From NCBI GenBank assembly GCA_035771175.1, contig CM069613.1, positions 3,406,001 through 3,470,000 of the forward strand: a stretch of DNA of 64,000 nucleotides. Direction: 5' to 3'. The notes under the pieces are model-generated. The model did not search any database, was not told where the DNA came from, and was given only the letters and a program-made list of their open reading frames with translations. Positions 34,781 to 47,175 of the stretch are shown piece after piece. This stretch comes from Paratinospora sagittata. Its lineage: Eukaryota > Streptophyta > Magnoliopsida > Ranunculales > Menispermaceae. The stretch's first letter is position 1; each line of letters starts with the position of its first letter. The position numbers were made by a program, and so were the translations under genes.

Positions 34781-37700
34781 ATGACGCATGTCTACCCCAT
34801 TTCCTCCTCGATTCTCACGTGCCTCTCGTACGTGTCTCCTCCACCCAGCAGGTCCACACCACCTCCTCTCCTTAAAATCCAAACCCAAAATCATCTAAAC
34901 CAGAAGACCACCATCATCACCCACCACGCGGTTCGCACCACAATGGCCTCACCACCGCCACCAACAGCACCAGACCCCCAACCGCACCATCAGTGGGCCC
35001 AACAGCTAGACGACGAGTCCCACTTCAGATCTCTCATCTCCGCCGATGACGGCCTCCTCTCCATCTGCGGTTTCGGCTCTCTTCTCTCCGGTACATTTCT
35101 CTCTCTCTAATGATCACGTGCTCTCCAGTCACATCGATATATGATGGCTCCCAACCTTTCTCCTTTGACACGCCAGAGAAGAGCGCGAGGAGCACCTTCC
35201 CCGATCTCGTCAACTTCCGAATCGCCAAATTACGCGGCTTCCGTCGCGTCTTCGCTCACGTCGCCCCCATTTTCTTCGACCGCGGCATCGCCATTCCCGG
35301 AACCAGGGTTACACTTATCCTTCTCTCCAATCACCCCCCTTCGCCCCCACTATTTCTTTTTTCTTTTTATTTATTTCTCATTCTGATTTAAATAATAATA
35401 ATAATAATAATAATAATTCCATCTGACGGCCGTTAGTTACTGCCAACCGTTTCAGGAGATTTCGAGCTTAAGCGTCGAGCCTTGTGATGGCGAGAGCCTT
35501 GTGGTTACAGTGTTCGAGATTCAACAATCAGAGGTCGTTATTAATCAATCGATTTATCAGTAATTGATGACGAAGCTATTCTTCTTTTCGATCGAAAATC
35601 TTATTCATAATTAGTTAATTATTGTTGCAGATTCCGTCTTTTATTGAAAGAGAACATGAGTTTCGGTTCCTATCTGTAGGTTTTCTTGATTTTTATTTTT
35701 TATTTTTATTTATTTTTATTATTGATCTTTTCTGATTAGTTAGGTTTGTGCTTACAACAGGTGGTACCGGAAACTCTAGAAGGAGAACCCTTTACTAGAC
35801 CTGCTGTAAGTTTGGATCACAGCTGTTGATTGCTTTGCTTGCTTGCTTCTTCTTTGAATTTTGGTTGTGATTTCGGATTTGAACTTTGTTGTTTTTTGCA
35901 GGTGCTTTGTGCTCGTTACAGTGACGAGGAATATTTCCAGGTTAGATGCAAAGGTAATAGTAATGTTCAGGATTCGGTCACTTTCATTTCTTAATCTACA
36001 GCTAACCTGTCATGTAGTTGGGATTCATATAGTTAGAAAAAGAATAGATTATTTTGCAATTTTGCCTTTAGAAAACACTAAAGTTGGAAATTTAGTGTTT
36101 GGTTAGTTGAATCCGAAAACAATTTTCCAAGAAGGAAGAAATCAAGAAGGTGATGGGATTGCCTATTGCTTATACTCAAAAAGGAAAAAGTGATCCTGAA
36201 GGTAATAAGAACTTCAATGGAGAATAATAATGGCAGGGTAGGATGTAGAGACTTTCTCAAATAATAGATCGTATGATTCAAAAAATTCAAGAGCACAAGT
36301 AGCTCTAATACCATAATAGAATTGAGACAACAAAAGCAAGAGAATTTATCAATTGTGTTATGTTTTTATTCTCCATATACAATGGTATATATAGAGATAC
36401 AAAAATAATTGAATCTCAAGATTTAAGGGATAGTACAAGGAAAAGATTAAAGAAGTCAAAAGTTATGAATGAATCTCATGATTTAAGGGATATGTACAAA
36501 GAAAAATCCAAAGATTCTTTTCCATGATTTCTCTCTATAATTTTCCAAAAGAACCATCCTGTTGCCTTTCCTATCTCATCCGACATCACTGACGTGAATG
36601 ACCTGCTACATGAAACATGGTTAAAAGGTAGAGAACCACCTTTGCATTGTAACTAAGCTGAGCGTTTGGGTCTGATACCAATTGTACGTGTATTTGATAA
36701 TCACGAAAAAGAATCTTTGGATTTTTCCTTGTACATATCCCTTAAATCATGGGATTCAATTATTTTGTATCTCTATATATATACCATTGTATATGGAGAA
36801 TAAAAACACAACAGAATTGATAAATTCTCTTGCTTTTGTTGTCTCAATTCTATTATGATATCAGAGCTACTTTGCTCTTGAATTTTTTAAATTATACGAT
36901 CTATTATTTGGGAAAGTCTCTACATCCCACCCTGCCATTATCATCCTTTATTGAAGTTCTTATTACCTTCAGGATCACTTTTACCTTTTTGAGTATAAGC
37001 AATAGGCAATCCCATCACCTTCTTGATTTCTTCCTTCTTGGTCTTGAAATTTGTCTTTTAGCATTTTATGTCTCTCTGCAAAAGGCATTATCATCATAAA
37101 GTTCTTCTCTTCTATACCTTTTATCAAAGAACATGGCGGCATCATCGACCCACACCCAACGCAGCAACCCAGTACAAGATGTTTCTTCTCCATACTTTCT
37201 TCATTCGCCTGATCATCCTAGATCAATTCTTGTATCCACTCTACTTAATGGAGATAACTATTATACTTGGAAGAGATCTATGAAGATGGCGCTCAATGTA
37301 AAGAACGTGCTTGGTTTTGTTGATGGGAGCATGACCAAACCAGAAACAGGGTGCTGGAGATTAGTGCGTGGGAGCGATGTAATGATATGGTACTCTCATG
37401 GATCTTCAATTCCATTGATAAATCTCTCACTGGTAGTATTATTTATGCTAATACAGCACGAGAGGTTTGGCAATGAGGTGAGATACACATATTAGGCAAT
37501 CTCCATTGAAGCATGTCATAAGTATTTATCCTCCTATGGGCCGTTAGCCATCCAAAAACCCAAACCTTAGATGGGACCTGAACCTTCCATATATATTCGA
37601 CTAGGGGAAATGTGGGAAAAGAGGGAGAATCGGACAACTTATTAAATAAGGCTTTACAAGAGAATTGGCTAGATGAATCGAGTGTTCAAACTAGGCGGTC

Positions 37701-40700
37701 TGGGTCATTGGACAACCTAATATTTGCTAGGCTATCGATTAAAGATAAGGCTTCATCCAGTTCCCTAATTGTAAGGGCTCTAGGAAAGTGTAGATTCCAA
37801 GATGGTGAGAGAAAGGTAGGTGATTGGTCATAGGCTATAAAAGATGCAATGGGTTGGTTGTGCAAGGTAGATAGTCTATATAGGTTGGGGAATGTATCTG
37901 CCAAGGACTTGACCCCTGTCCATGTATCCTCCCAAAAGTGAAATGAAAGTCCATCTCCAACTTCAGGCCTACAAGTCTCCACCACACAAGGGAATAAAGA
38001 GGCAATAAATTTTCATGGGCTTATATAAGTAACTCTCCTCCTTCTTGAAGACTCCTCCTGTCCCGACAATGAAATCCTCCCATAAATGCTGATGATCACC
38101 TTTGCCCATAGTGAGTTCTGATCCTTTTTAGTATTCTCCATATCCATTTCCCACATAGTGCCATATTCCTTTCAACTATGTTCCCAATGCCAAGCCCGCC
38201 TTTCCCGATGGGTTTCTGTACATTCTCCCACTTGATAAGACTCTTGCTCCCCTTGCCATTCTTCCCATTCCAAAGAAAGGACTTCTTCTCTATTTTTCCC
38301 GCCACTGACCTTGGAATTTTGAACAGAGACAAGAAATATGATGGAATAGTCGAGAGTACTGACCGAATCAATGCCAATCTATCCCCCTTTGACAGGAATG
38401 CTCTCTTCCACCTTTCCAACCTTTATGTAATGGTAGCGAGGACTGATTTCCAAAATCCTACTCCACTAGGATTGCCCCCTAGAGGCATAGCTAGGTATTT
38501 CATCGGCCATATCCCCACAGAACACCCTGCATTATTTGTAAGTCTCAATAGAACCTCTCAGTCCATATTGATACCCGCCATCTGACACTTTACCATATTC
38601 ACCTTGAGACCTGAAAACTCACAAAAGCAGTGCAAAATATTCAAGGCATTCATCACATTTTCCTCAACACCTTCAAGCATGAATAGGGTATCATCTGTAT
38701 ATTGTAAGTGGGATACTTCTACTCTTTCCTCACCTATCCGCAACCCCTTCACAATCTCAAAATGTCTAGCCCTTGTCATTAATTTGCTCAACCCATATGC
38801 TACTAAAGTAAAAAGAAAAGGAGATAATGGGTCACCTTGTCTCAAGCCCCTCTCCACATTGAACTTGCCCCTTGGCCTGCCATTTATCACCATTGAATAG
38901 GTCACAGAACTTACACACCCCATCATCCATTAGTCCACCTCTCCCCAAAACCCTTCATCTTCAGTGAATGTTCTAGGAAACCCCACTCCACCGAATCATA
39001 TGCCTTCGCAAAATCGACTTTAAAGACCACCCCCTCCGCTCCTCTGATTTTGTAATCTTCCACAACTTCATTGGCCACCAATACTGTATCAAAAATTTGT
39101 CTTCCATGGATGAAAGCTGACTATGACTCCTCCATTATCTTGTGTAGGATCGCCCTAAGCCTCAGAGATAAGGTTTTAGATATAATCTTATACACACTAG
39201 TAACGAGACTAATTGGTCGAAAGTCATTCAGACACTTCGAATTACTTTTCTTAGGGACCAAGCAAATATATGTCTCATTTACCTGATTGTTGATTACCCC
39301 CGTCTGGAAGAACTCTCCCATTACCCTCATTACATCATCTTTTACCACTTCCCATGATTGATGGAAAAAATGCACGGAGAACCCATCAGGACCTGGTGCT
39401 TTCGACCTGTCACAACTAAAGACCGTCGCCCTCACCTCATCTTCATCAAATGGCCTTTCCAGGAATGCACGATCATCTGAAGAGATAACCCCCCAATCAA
39501 GACCCTCTATCTCCCAACTGAAGGTTCTTTTCGATGAAATAACCGTTGTAAAATACTCCACTATCTCTTCTACCACTCCCTCCTCAGATTCAACCAGGCT
39601 GCCATCCTCCTTCTCAATTCCTGTGATGAAGCTCTTACTACGCCGACTACTCGGCATGTTATGAAAGAATCTCAAATTGGCTTTTTGCAACGCCATCCTG
39701 TCTTCTTTAATACATACCTCTTCTAATTCTGCCTTGTAAATGCTCCTAAATGTAGCCATGTCCTCAGACCCCTCACTCCTCTCCTCCAGATCATCCATCG
39801 AGCCAATAATTTCTTCTATCTCCTTCGTTTTCCTTTTGATCGACCTAAACACCTCCTTGTCCCAAAGCTTCAATGAATCTCACATTTTCCTTAATTTGGC
39901 CATGAATCTGTGGCCCTCCCAACCATAGGCATAAGAAGTTTGCCACCATAACTGCACCTTGTTCCTGAAATCCTGATGTGTCATAGACTCCATACATTCT
40001 CAAATCTGAATGGCGATGACCCCCATCTTACTTCATTGGTGTCTAAAATCACTGGCCTGTGGTCTGATGTAGTTCTAATCAATGCCTCCTGCTTCTGAAA
40101 TGGAAACAACTCCTCCCATCTAGCTGTAAAAAGGAATCTATCAAGTCTGCAACATATAAGGGGATTCCTAAAATTTGACCGGGTGTATTTTGCATTGCAT
40201 AACAATGGGTCCTTCAACTTCAACTCATCTAACAACATATTGATTTCCTACATACTTCTCGTGATCCTTGAACTGTTCAGTTTTTGCCCCACAAATCTCG
40301 TTGTGTTAAAATCCCCTGCCACACACCACTGACAAACCCGCTACCTCATCCCAAAATGCGTGACACTTCAAAGGTGAGGATGGGTTGTACACACCTGTTA
40401 ACCACCAAGGTCCCTCTAACTTATCCTTTATCTGAATGGACACTGAATAAGACCCCACCAAGCTAGATGATACATCAATGACTTTTGCATCCAATGCTAT
40501 CAATATACCTCCTGACGCTCCCACCGAAGGAAGATAACACCATCCCTTGAATCTGGTTCCCCACAGCTGCCCTATCAAACTTCTGCCAATTATTTCTTTC
40601 TTTGTTTCCTGTAAAATAATTATATATGGATTGAGTTTCTGATTAATCGCCTTATAAGCCCCCTCGGATAGGCACCAACGGCTAATCTTGTTGAACGTGT

Positions 40701-43700
40701 ATATCAGTTCCTTATGGGACTTAATGACACATACACTACTATTCGAAGTCAAATACTTGTTATGGACCTATTACCCAATGTTGGAAAGATTTATGCCATT
40801 ATCAATCAAGAAGAGAAACAACGTCTTCTTCATCTTTCTAAAGTTACTACCACAGAGAATACAACCATAGCAGTAAATAAGCCTTTCTCTCAAAATTTTG
40901 AGCGTGGTCCTAATCGATCTCATGGGCATGGAAGGGGCTGACCTTTTTGTGATTATTGTAATGTCTTCAATCATTATAAAGAAAAACGTTATGCATTAGT
41001 TGGTTACCCACCAACATGGAATCACATGGTCAATCAACAAAGGATCAAAATCATCAGCCCACAATGTGATGGTTTATGAGGCAAAAGAAACCGCACCCAC
41101 TTCTACTGATGCTCCCATTCCAGGACTAACATCTGAACAATATCAGCAGTTGCTCACTTTGCTCACACCAAATGAGGCACCAACGGCTAATCTTGCTGGT
41201 AATAATCCATTTTTTTCTTGCAATTCAGTTATCTCTTCTCCAAGTTGGATTATTGACAGTGGAGCACATGATATCATCTTTATCTTTGCTTGACACTAGT
41301 CAATCCATTTCTAATGCACAACCAGTCAAACTTTCAACAGGTGATACTGCTTCCATCACTCATATTGGATCTGTGCACTTGTCATCTTCCACGTCACTTG
41401 CTGATTTGCTTTATGTTCCTAATTTTCAGTTCAATCTTTTATCTAAAAGTTTGAATTTTGTGGCTATTTTCTTTCCAACCTTCTGTGTTTTTCAGGACCT
41501 TACCTCGAAGAAGCTGATTGGACAGGGTGAAGTGCGTGATGATCTTTATTATTATGTGCCAAATACTCCACATGCTCATGTAGCCATGCCAACTCATTAC
41601 TCCAAGCACACTAGTCTTTAGCACATGTGTCTTGGGCATCCTTCTTTTGATCGTTTAAGCAAAATCTCTATCAAGAATCTTTCATTTTCTCCAAATCATT
41701 CTCATTGTGACGTTTGCGTTCATGCAAAACAAACTCGTCGTCCATTTTCGTTAAGTAATAATTGAAGTATTGCACCTTTTGATCTTATTCATTGTGATAT
41801 TTGGGGGGGGGGGGGGGGGGGGTTATCCCACACCTTCTCGCACTAGCGCACATTATTTTCTCACTATTGTTGATGATCATTCTTGATGCACTTGGGTTTA
41901 TCTCATGCATTTTAAATTAGAAGCTTGTCAATTCCTTCAAAAATTTTGTAAAATGGTTAAAACGCAATTTGACAAACAAATTTGTTTCGTTCGTTCTGAT
42001 AATGGGTCTGAATTTCTTTCTACATCAATGCAAGTATTTTATCAAAATAATGGAATTCTTCATCAACGTACTTGTATTGACACCCCACAACAAAATGGAG
42101 TAGTTGAACGTAAGCATCAACACATACTTGAAGTAGCTCGAGCTTTACGTTTTCAAGGTCATCTTCCTTTGAGTTTTTGGGGTGAGTGTGTCCTTACCGC
42201 CACCTACTTGATTAATCGAATTCCAACTCCTGTTCTCAGTGGCAAGACCCCTTGTGAAATGATCTTCCATGTTAAGCCCTCTTATGATCATCTTCATGTA
42301 TTTGGTTGCTTATGTTATGCCCATTCTCATCGTCAACACAAATTTGCACCTCGTACTTCTAAATGCATCTTTGTTGGTTATCCTTTTGATCAAAAAGGCT
42401 ATCGAGTGTATGATCTCAACACTCATGCCATTTTACATCGCATGATGTCACTTTTGTTGAGAATTCCTTTCCTTACGAAACCATACCCATGCATGATCCA
42501 TCTGACGTTGTCATATCTCATCCCATCCAAAGCACACGTGATCCACCAAGTATTGTCTCGGAACATGATGATCATGCTCAAGGCTCACTATCTGAGCATA
42601 GCCCTACTGAAACTCTCTCCCACCCTCAAATGGATCGGCCACGAAGGAATATCACAAGGCCTACTATCTTGGTGATTATGTATGCCCAACGTTACCTCTT
42701 ACTTCATCTGCTTCTTTTAACCCTCCTTTGCAGTCTTCTTCAGGTACGCGTTATCCTCTTTCTCGGTATCTTCCTCTTCATCATTTTTTCACTAATCATG
42801 TTGCTTTTATTTCTCATATTGCTAACCATGAGGATCCCACTTCCTTTTCCCAAGCCAATAAGTCTCCACGTTGGTGTGAAGCAATGCAGGCTGAAATTGA
42901 TGCACTACAAAAAAATAATACTTAAGACTATTGAGGCGTTACCAGCAGGTAAATAGTTAGTTGGTTGTAAATGGGTATACAGAATTAAACATCATCTAGA
43001 TGGTACCATTGAAAGGTATAAAGCTCCTTTAGTTGCTAAAGGATATACTCAAATTGAGGGCATGGACATCATGAGGCATTTGCCCCTGTTGCAAAATTGG
43101 TCATTGTTCGTTGTCTTCTTGCAATTGCATCTATCAAGAATTGGTCTTTACACCAATTAGATGTCCACAATGCCTTTTTACATGGAGACCTCCATGAAGA
43201 AGTATACATGGCATTACCTCCTGGTTATTCTCAACGAGGACAAAATCGTGTGTGCCGTCTTTGCAAGTCTCTTTATGGCCTCAAGCAAGCCTCTCGCAAT
43301 TGGTTTGCTAAGTTTTCTTCTACTCTTCATGAAGCTAACTTCACTCAATCTGCAGTTGATCGTTCATTCTTCACCTTTTCCAATGGCTCACAATTCACAA
43401 CCATCCTTGTTTATGTTGATGACATTATTATTGCTGGAAATGACTCTACTGCCATCATTGCTTTCAAGTCTTTCCTTCAAACAAAGTTTCACATCAAAAT
43501 CTGGGCCCTCTCAAATATTTTTTAGGGATTGAAGTTGCTCAGTCCTAAAGGCATTTTTATCAGCCAAAGAAAATATGCTCTAGATATTCTTCATGAAAGT
43601 GGCCACCTTGGTACCCGTCTAGTCACCACTCCAATGGAACAAAACTTGTGCCTTTCAGATGATCAAGGTAATCTTCTCAAGGACCCAAGCATATATCGTC

Positions 43701-45776
43701 GTCTTGTGGGACGTTTGACACTTAACAGTCACTCGTCCAGATATTGTGTTTGCAGTCAATATTTTAAGTCAATTTATGCATCAACCTCGGGAAACTCATT
43801 ATAATGCGGCAATGTGTCTTGCAATCTACTACCTCACTACAGCTCCGTGCTTATTGTGACTCTGATTGGGCTGTTTGCCCCATGGCCCGTCGTTCTACCA
43901 CTGGTTACTTTATCATGCTTGGTCAAAGTCCAATCTCTTGGAAAACAAAAAAGCAGACTATTGTATCACGTTCCTCTGCTGAAGCTGAGTATCGAGCAAT
44001 GGCCTCTGTGACTTGTGAACTCATTTGGTTGAAGACCCTCCTCAATGACCTGACCATTCCCCATTCACAGCCAATGAATCTTTATTGTGACAATCAAGTT
44101 GCACTTCATATTGCTACTAATCCAGTATTTCACGAGCAAACCAAGCATATTGAAATTGATTGTCACCTTATTCGAGAGAAAATTGTTGTTGGCCTTATCT
44201 CCCCGAGTCATGTTCCATCCAATCAACAACTCGCAAATATCTTCACCAAAGCATTGGCTAATGATCCATTTCACCTTTTATCACGCAAGTTGGGCATTAC
44301 GCATCTCCACGCTCCAACTTGAGGGGGTGTATTATGATTACTTAAATCATGGAAAAGAATCTTTAGATTTTTTCTTGTACATATCCCTTAAATCATGGGA
44401 TTCAATTATTTTTGTATCTCTATATATACCATTGTATATGGAGAATAAAAAAATAACACAATTAATAAATTCTCTTGCTTTTGTTGTCTCAATTCTATTA
44501 ATTTTGCCTTTAGAAAACACTAAAGTTGGAAATTTAGTGTTTGGTTTGTTGAATCCGAAAACAATTTTCCAAGATTTTACTCAAAAAAAAAAAACCATGT
44601 TTTCAGAAAACTTTCTGGATTGTGTTCCAATTTTCAGATCACAAACCAGCAGCCTTGCAACAATGATACTCTTCCTATGAATTTCATAAGTAATGAGTTT
44701 TATGCTTATACAGGAACATGATTCATAAGCTTGGGCAATTCATTTTGAGAGTAGTAAACTAAAAGGAAGTGATCTCTTCTTATTTAGATAAGATAAAAAG
44801 AAGTCCAAGATTCTCTCATGTTGAATGAATCTGCTCAACCATGATGGCCAATTCTTTTAGATACTATCTCTGCTCGTTTCATTACCATCTTTCAAATTAA
44901 CCAACACCATGCATGATTGAACAGCTTTTATGTATACTTTAATATTCAGTATTTTAGTTGTAATCAAGGTGTGTTGTGTTCCACATGCTGACTTTCCACT
45001 CTTGTACACAACTGTTATAACTCAGTCATGAATCATAAGCAGCATCATTAGCAAAGTTCATCGCTGTCTGGAAATCATCCGGTCTTTGCCTCTTGAGCTG
45101 TGTGTTACATTTGCTTTAGTCAATTTCTTGTTTGCTACACTGTTTAGCTTGCTTCATGTAATGTACCACCTTGTATTCATTTTCATGAAATCATTTCACT
45201 GCAGGAAGCAAGGAGATTTATTACCAGCGGTATGGGCGATACAATATACATAAGATTTGGCGGGATGATATCTTACCTTGTCGGGTTTATCTAAGACATT
45301 GGTAAGCACTTGTTTTGCCTGCATAATCCAGAAATTCTTGCATTTGTTTTTTCTCCTCTTGCCTGGGAGGGTGGGGTTGAGGCTGAGGTGCCAACAGTCA
45401 GAAGAACTCTACTACTGTTTGAGTACCATACTTTCAGTTCCTTTTAATTGGTCTCCCTTCACCCAAAATAAATGAGAGTCAGTTTATAACAAAAGCATGT
45501 CAAGCAAGTAACTTTCAATGGATTCAACCTTAGGGAGACCCTCTTTTTATCATTTTTTTTTTTTCCAATCAAATTCTCTGTATGTGAGTAATGATAAATG
45601 CTTTTTGCAGTGTGTTGGCAGCAAAAAATCTCAGTAGCATGGCTTATTACAACTTCTTAGATCACACTTTTCTTGCGGACCGGAAGACAACTATCCGCGA
45701 ATACCTAGCCACAAAAGGTTCAGGCATCATGGATGAGGAGCCTCCATTCCCCCTTAAGACTCGTTATGGTGGTTGA
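34781..45776 (+). CDS. Uncharacterised protein with a gamma-glutamylcyclotransferase (GGCT)-like fold, 8 exons
   Basis: Exons 34781-35090, 35177-35307, 35456-35533, 35631-35675, 35761-35805, 35902-35953, 45205-45301 and 45611-45776 stay in frame over 307 aa. The start of the conserved part reads [19 protein letters not shown], similar to the YGSL substrate loop of GGCT-like enzymes; the C-terminal half contains [38 protein letters not shown] and a terminal LKTRYGG. The function is not known to me; the GGCT link is inference. The start at 34781 adds a Ser/Pro-rich, transit-peptide-like leader; an ATG at 34943 with a better context (ACAATGG) would give 253 aa. Intron 6 is 9251 bp and filled with retrotransposons, whereas the other introns are 80-310 bp; the coding frame is intact. 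Confidence 0.85.
36059..36132 (+). repeat. ~74-bp direct repeat flanking the intron-6 insertion (left copy)
   Basis: The block from ATTTTGCCTTTAGAAAACAC to ATTTTCCAAGA recurs at 44501-44574 with one mismatch seen (GGTTAGTTG versus GGTTTGTTG). The two copies bracket the whole inserted retrotransposon block. It is far longer than the 5-bp duplication made by a copia integrase. Confidence 0.85.
36127..36530 (-). mobile_element. Inverted copia fragment (leader plus LTR)
   Basis: Its minus strand matches 36740-37043 on the plus strand: leader (CTTGATTTCTTCCTTCTTGG end), a primer-site variant TGGTATTAGAGC (36302-36313), then LTR sequence. Within the LTR part a 'tgaatctca.gatttaaggga' block is duplicated. 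It carries no coding sequence. Confidence 0.8.
36683..36855 (+). repeat. 5' LTR of the intron-6 copia element
   Basis: About 173 bp, with TATATATATA near 36773-36783 and the shared 'aaaagaatctttggattttt...ttgtctcaattctatta' sequence. Primer-site-like motifs lie on both sides: TCTGATACCA (minus orientation, 36671-36680) and TGATATCAGAGC (plus, 36856-36867). Confidence 0.8.
37133..37470 (+). pseudogene. copia gag N-terminus
   Basis: It starts [20 protein letters not shown] and continues with the conserved [22 protein letters not shown] and LGFVDGSM motifs of copia Gag. After a frameshift near 37345 the family motif [14 protein letters not shown]...AREVWQ is readable up to the LINE junction. 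The rest of gag is missing until 40690. Confidence 0.85.
37470..40690 (-). pseudogene. L1-type LINE ORF2 fragment inside copia gag
   Basis: Read on the minus strand: endonuclease start ([11 protein letters not shown], ~40640), [11 protein letters not shown], the closing endonuclease motif TSDHRPV (~40058), a linker, then RT blocks KAPGPDGF (~39400), NDFRPISLV (~39225), [13 protein letters not shown] (~38850) and the catalytic QYTDDTLFM (~38715-38690), and finally the zf-RVT-like [20 protein letters not shown] (~37590-37530). Several stops and shifts make it dead. No poly(A) and no RNase H domain are found, so the 3' end is missing, which is unusual for a LINE insertion. It is a different copy and orientation from the LINE at 3214-14498. 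Confidence 0.88.
40690..44322 (+). pseudogene. copia gag C-terminus, protease, integrase, RT and RNase H
   Basis: It resumes with [20 protein letters not shown] (Gag), then a damaged knuckle ([13 protein letters not shown]), protease [10 protein letters not shown] (~41250), GAG-pre-integrase [11 protein letters not shown] (~41627), integrase ([18 protein letters not shown] ~41993, [11 protein letters not shown] ~42090), RT ([12 protein letters not shown] ~43158, [11 protein letters not shown] ~43410) and RNase H (YCDSDWAVC ~43851, [10 protein letters not shown] ~43974, YCDNQVALH ~44083). Stops and frameshifts recur, and a run of about 20 G interrupts integrase at 41803-41822. Confidence 0.88.
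44328..44500 (+). repeat. 3' LTR of the intron-6 copia element
   Basis: About 173 bp, preceded by the GAGGGGG tract. It differs from the 5' LTR at several positions, chiefly in the first 25 bases and an A run, so this is an old insertion. Confidence 0.85.
44501..44574 (+). repeat. ~74-bp direct repeat flanking the intron-6 insertion (right copy)
   Basis: Nearly identical to 36059-36132. It directly follows the 3' LTR, and host intron sequence continues after it to exon 7 at 45205. Confidence 0.85.
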
Positions 45777-47090
45777 TATCGATAATAGAGATCAGCATTC
45801 TGCAAAGAGCCAGATAATAAGCAGCAATGAAATGCGGCATTCAAAGGGGTATAGCTTGTTTCCTGCAAGGTTAATCAGAAGAGGGGCAGTGGTCGGGTGG
45901 AAAGGCAGGATGACATTAATTTTCTTAATTACATTTTGCTCAAAGCATTTCTCAGATTGGTCAGAAGTTGGAGGAGAAGTTGAGCTTGGGATTACAGCAA
46001 GTAACTTAAGAAGCAATTATGTATTCCCATTTAAATGTATGAAAAATTATGTGCTCTTTACGTTGAATAATTTTTTCAGTTAAGATCACAATATTCCTAA
46101 TTCTCCCATTGTTCTGATTCAGTCTTCTTGCACAGCACATGAACCCAAATCCTGCACCTTGTTGGCTTCTGAGACAAAGCTAAGCTGCCATATAACATAT
46201 AGATATGATAAACATCCTCCTTGAAGAATAATAATAGAACAAATAAGTAGATACAAAGATTTACTTGGTTCGGCTTTATGCCTACATTGAGGGAAGATGA
46301 AAGAAAAATATTCTTATTTTGTGATATAAATAGGATCACAAGTCCAGTATGCGTAGATACAATATAGCAACTTATTCTGGTAATTATAATATTCTGGTAA
46401 TTATAAAGCAAAAATCTAATTAAAATTGTGGTATCTCCCAATGTAGAATAATACAATAACCGTGATCCGTGATCAATCAAATCGATACGATAGAAAAGAT
46501 CTCTACAAATCCCTCTTTTCCTTCAACACTCCTCAATTCTTGTTTCCTGCAACATGTATCCACTTGAGAAGAAACTCATGGTTCAGCAGAATGATTGATG
46601 AGGGGATGGTGAGATAATGCACCACTGAAGGCAAAGGAAACAAAATCAAACGAAACCTCCAATTCAAAATAACCAGAAATTAAAGAAGAGAGAGCAAAGG
46701 CTAAGAAGCAAGTGCTGTCTATCTGGGTCATAAAGATCTTACAATACAACCACCAAAACATCAGAGCAAAGCACTAATTGCCTCGTGACAAAGGATACTT
46801 TGGTGCAGCTAGGACCTATCACTTGAAACCACAATCAAAGGCTCACAGCTATAACAAAGAGAGTTATGAACTAGCTGACCTAGAGCCCCTGTGCTCCTCA
46901 ACCACACACAGACAAAGGGCCACAAATAACAATCATAAGTCAGGCACTACTATAGCAAAACTCTTCTCGTACTTTGCAACATCTCCATCTATAAAACCCA
47001 TATCGACAACTATTTCCCAAAGTTCATACGCAATAAATAAAACCCATGTATTTAGATAGAATTGGAAATCGATCGAGAAAAAATAGCTAA
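45777..47090. other. Intergenic region between the GGCT-fold-like gene and the snRNA gene
   Basis: It probably starts with the 3' UTR of the upstream gene. 46240-46330 contains 'gattta.ttggttcggct.tatgcctac', a phrase often met in plant LTRs, but no element ends can be set. No coding frame has family character. Confidence 0.45.
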
Positions 47091-47098
47091 GAGTTTTA

Positions 47099-47149
47099 GT
47101 CCCACATCGATAGTATGGACTTGTGAAGCAATAGAAGCTGCTTTAAGTA
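47099..47149 (+). promoter_or_regulatory. Plant snRNA promoter: USE and TATA-like box
   Basis: GTCCCACATCG (47099-47109) matches the upstream sequence element of plant snRNA genes (RTCCCACATCG). A TATA-like TTTAAGTA (47142-47149) follows after 32 bp. In plants a USE-TATA spacing near 33 bp marks RNA polymerase II snRNA genes, and one near 24 bp marks polymerase III. Transcription would begin about 30 bp downstream. Confidence 0.75.
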
Positions 47150-47175
47150 GCGGAGAAGTCCATGAAAACTGAAAT

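Larger units (their letters stand above)
36683..44500 (+). mobile_element. Decayed Ty1/copia element with an antisense LINE fragment inside
   Basis: Short LTRs (about 173 bp) at 36683-36855 and 44328-44500 start TGTA and end CTATTA. The primer-site variant TGATATCAGAGC is at 36856-36867 and the polypurine tract GAGGGGG at 44321-44327. Gag starts at 37133 and RNase H ends near 44322. An L1 fragment in the opposite orientation occupies ~37470-40690 and replaces part of gag. Many stops and frameshifts are present, so the element is dead. Motif style ([25 protein letters not shown]) recalls the Ale/Retrofit lineage; that is inference. Confidence 0.85.

Noticed and set aside
37443..37637. 64-aa minus-strand frame as a separate gene
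   Set aside because: It is the zf-RVT end of the LINE fragment running into copia gag sequence read backwards.
46097..46480. 127-aa minus-strand open frame
   Set aside because: Low-complexity hydrophobic sequence without recognisable motifs or splice context.
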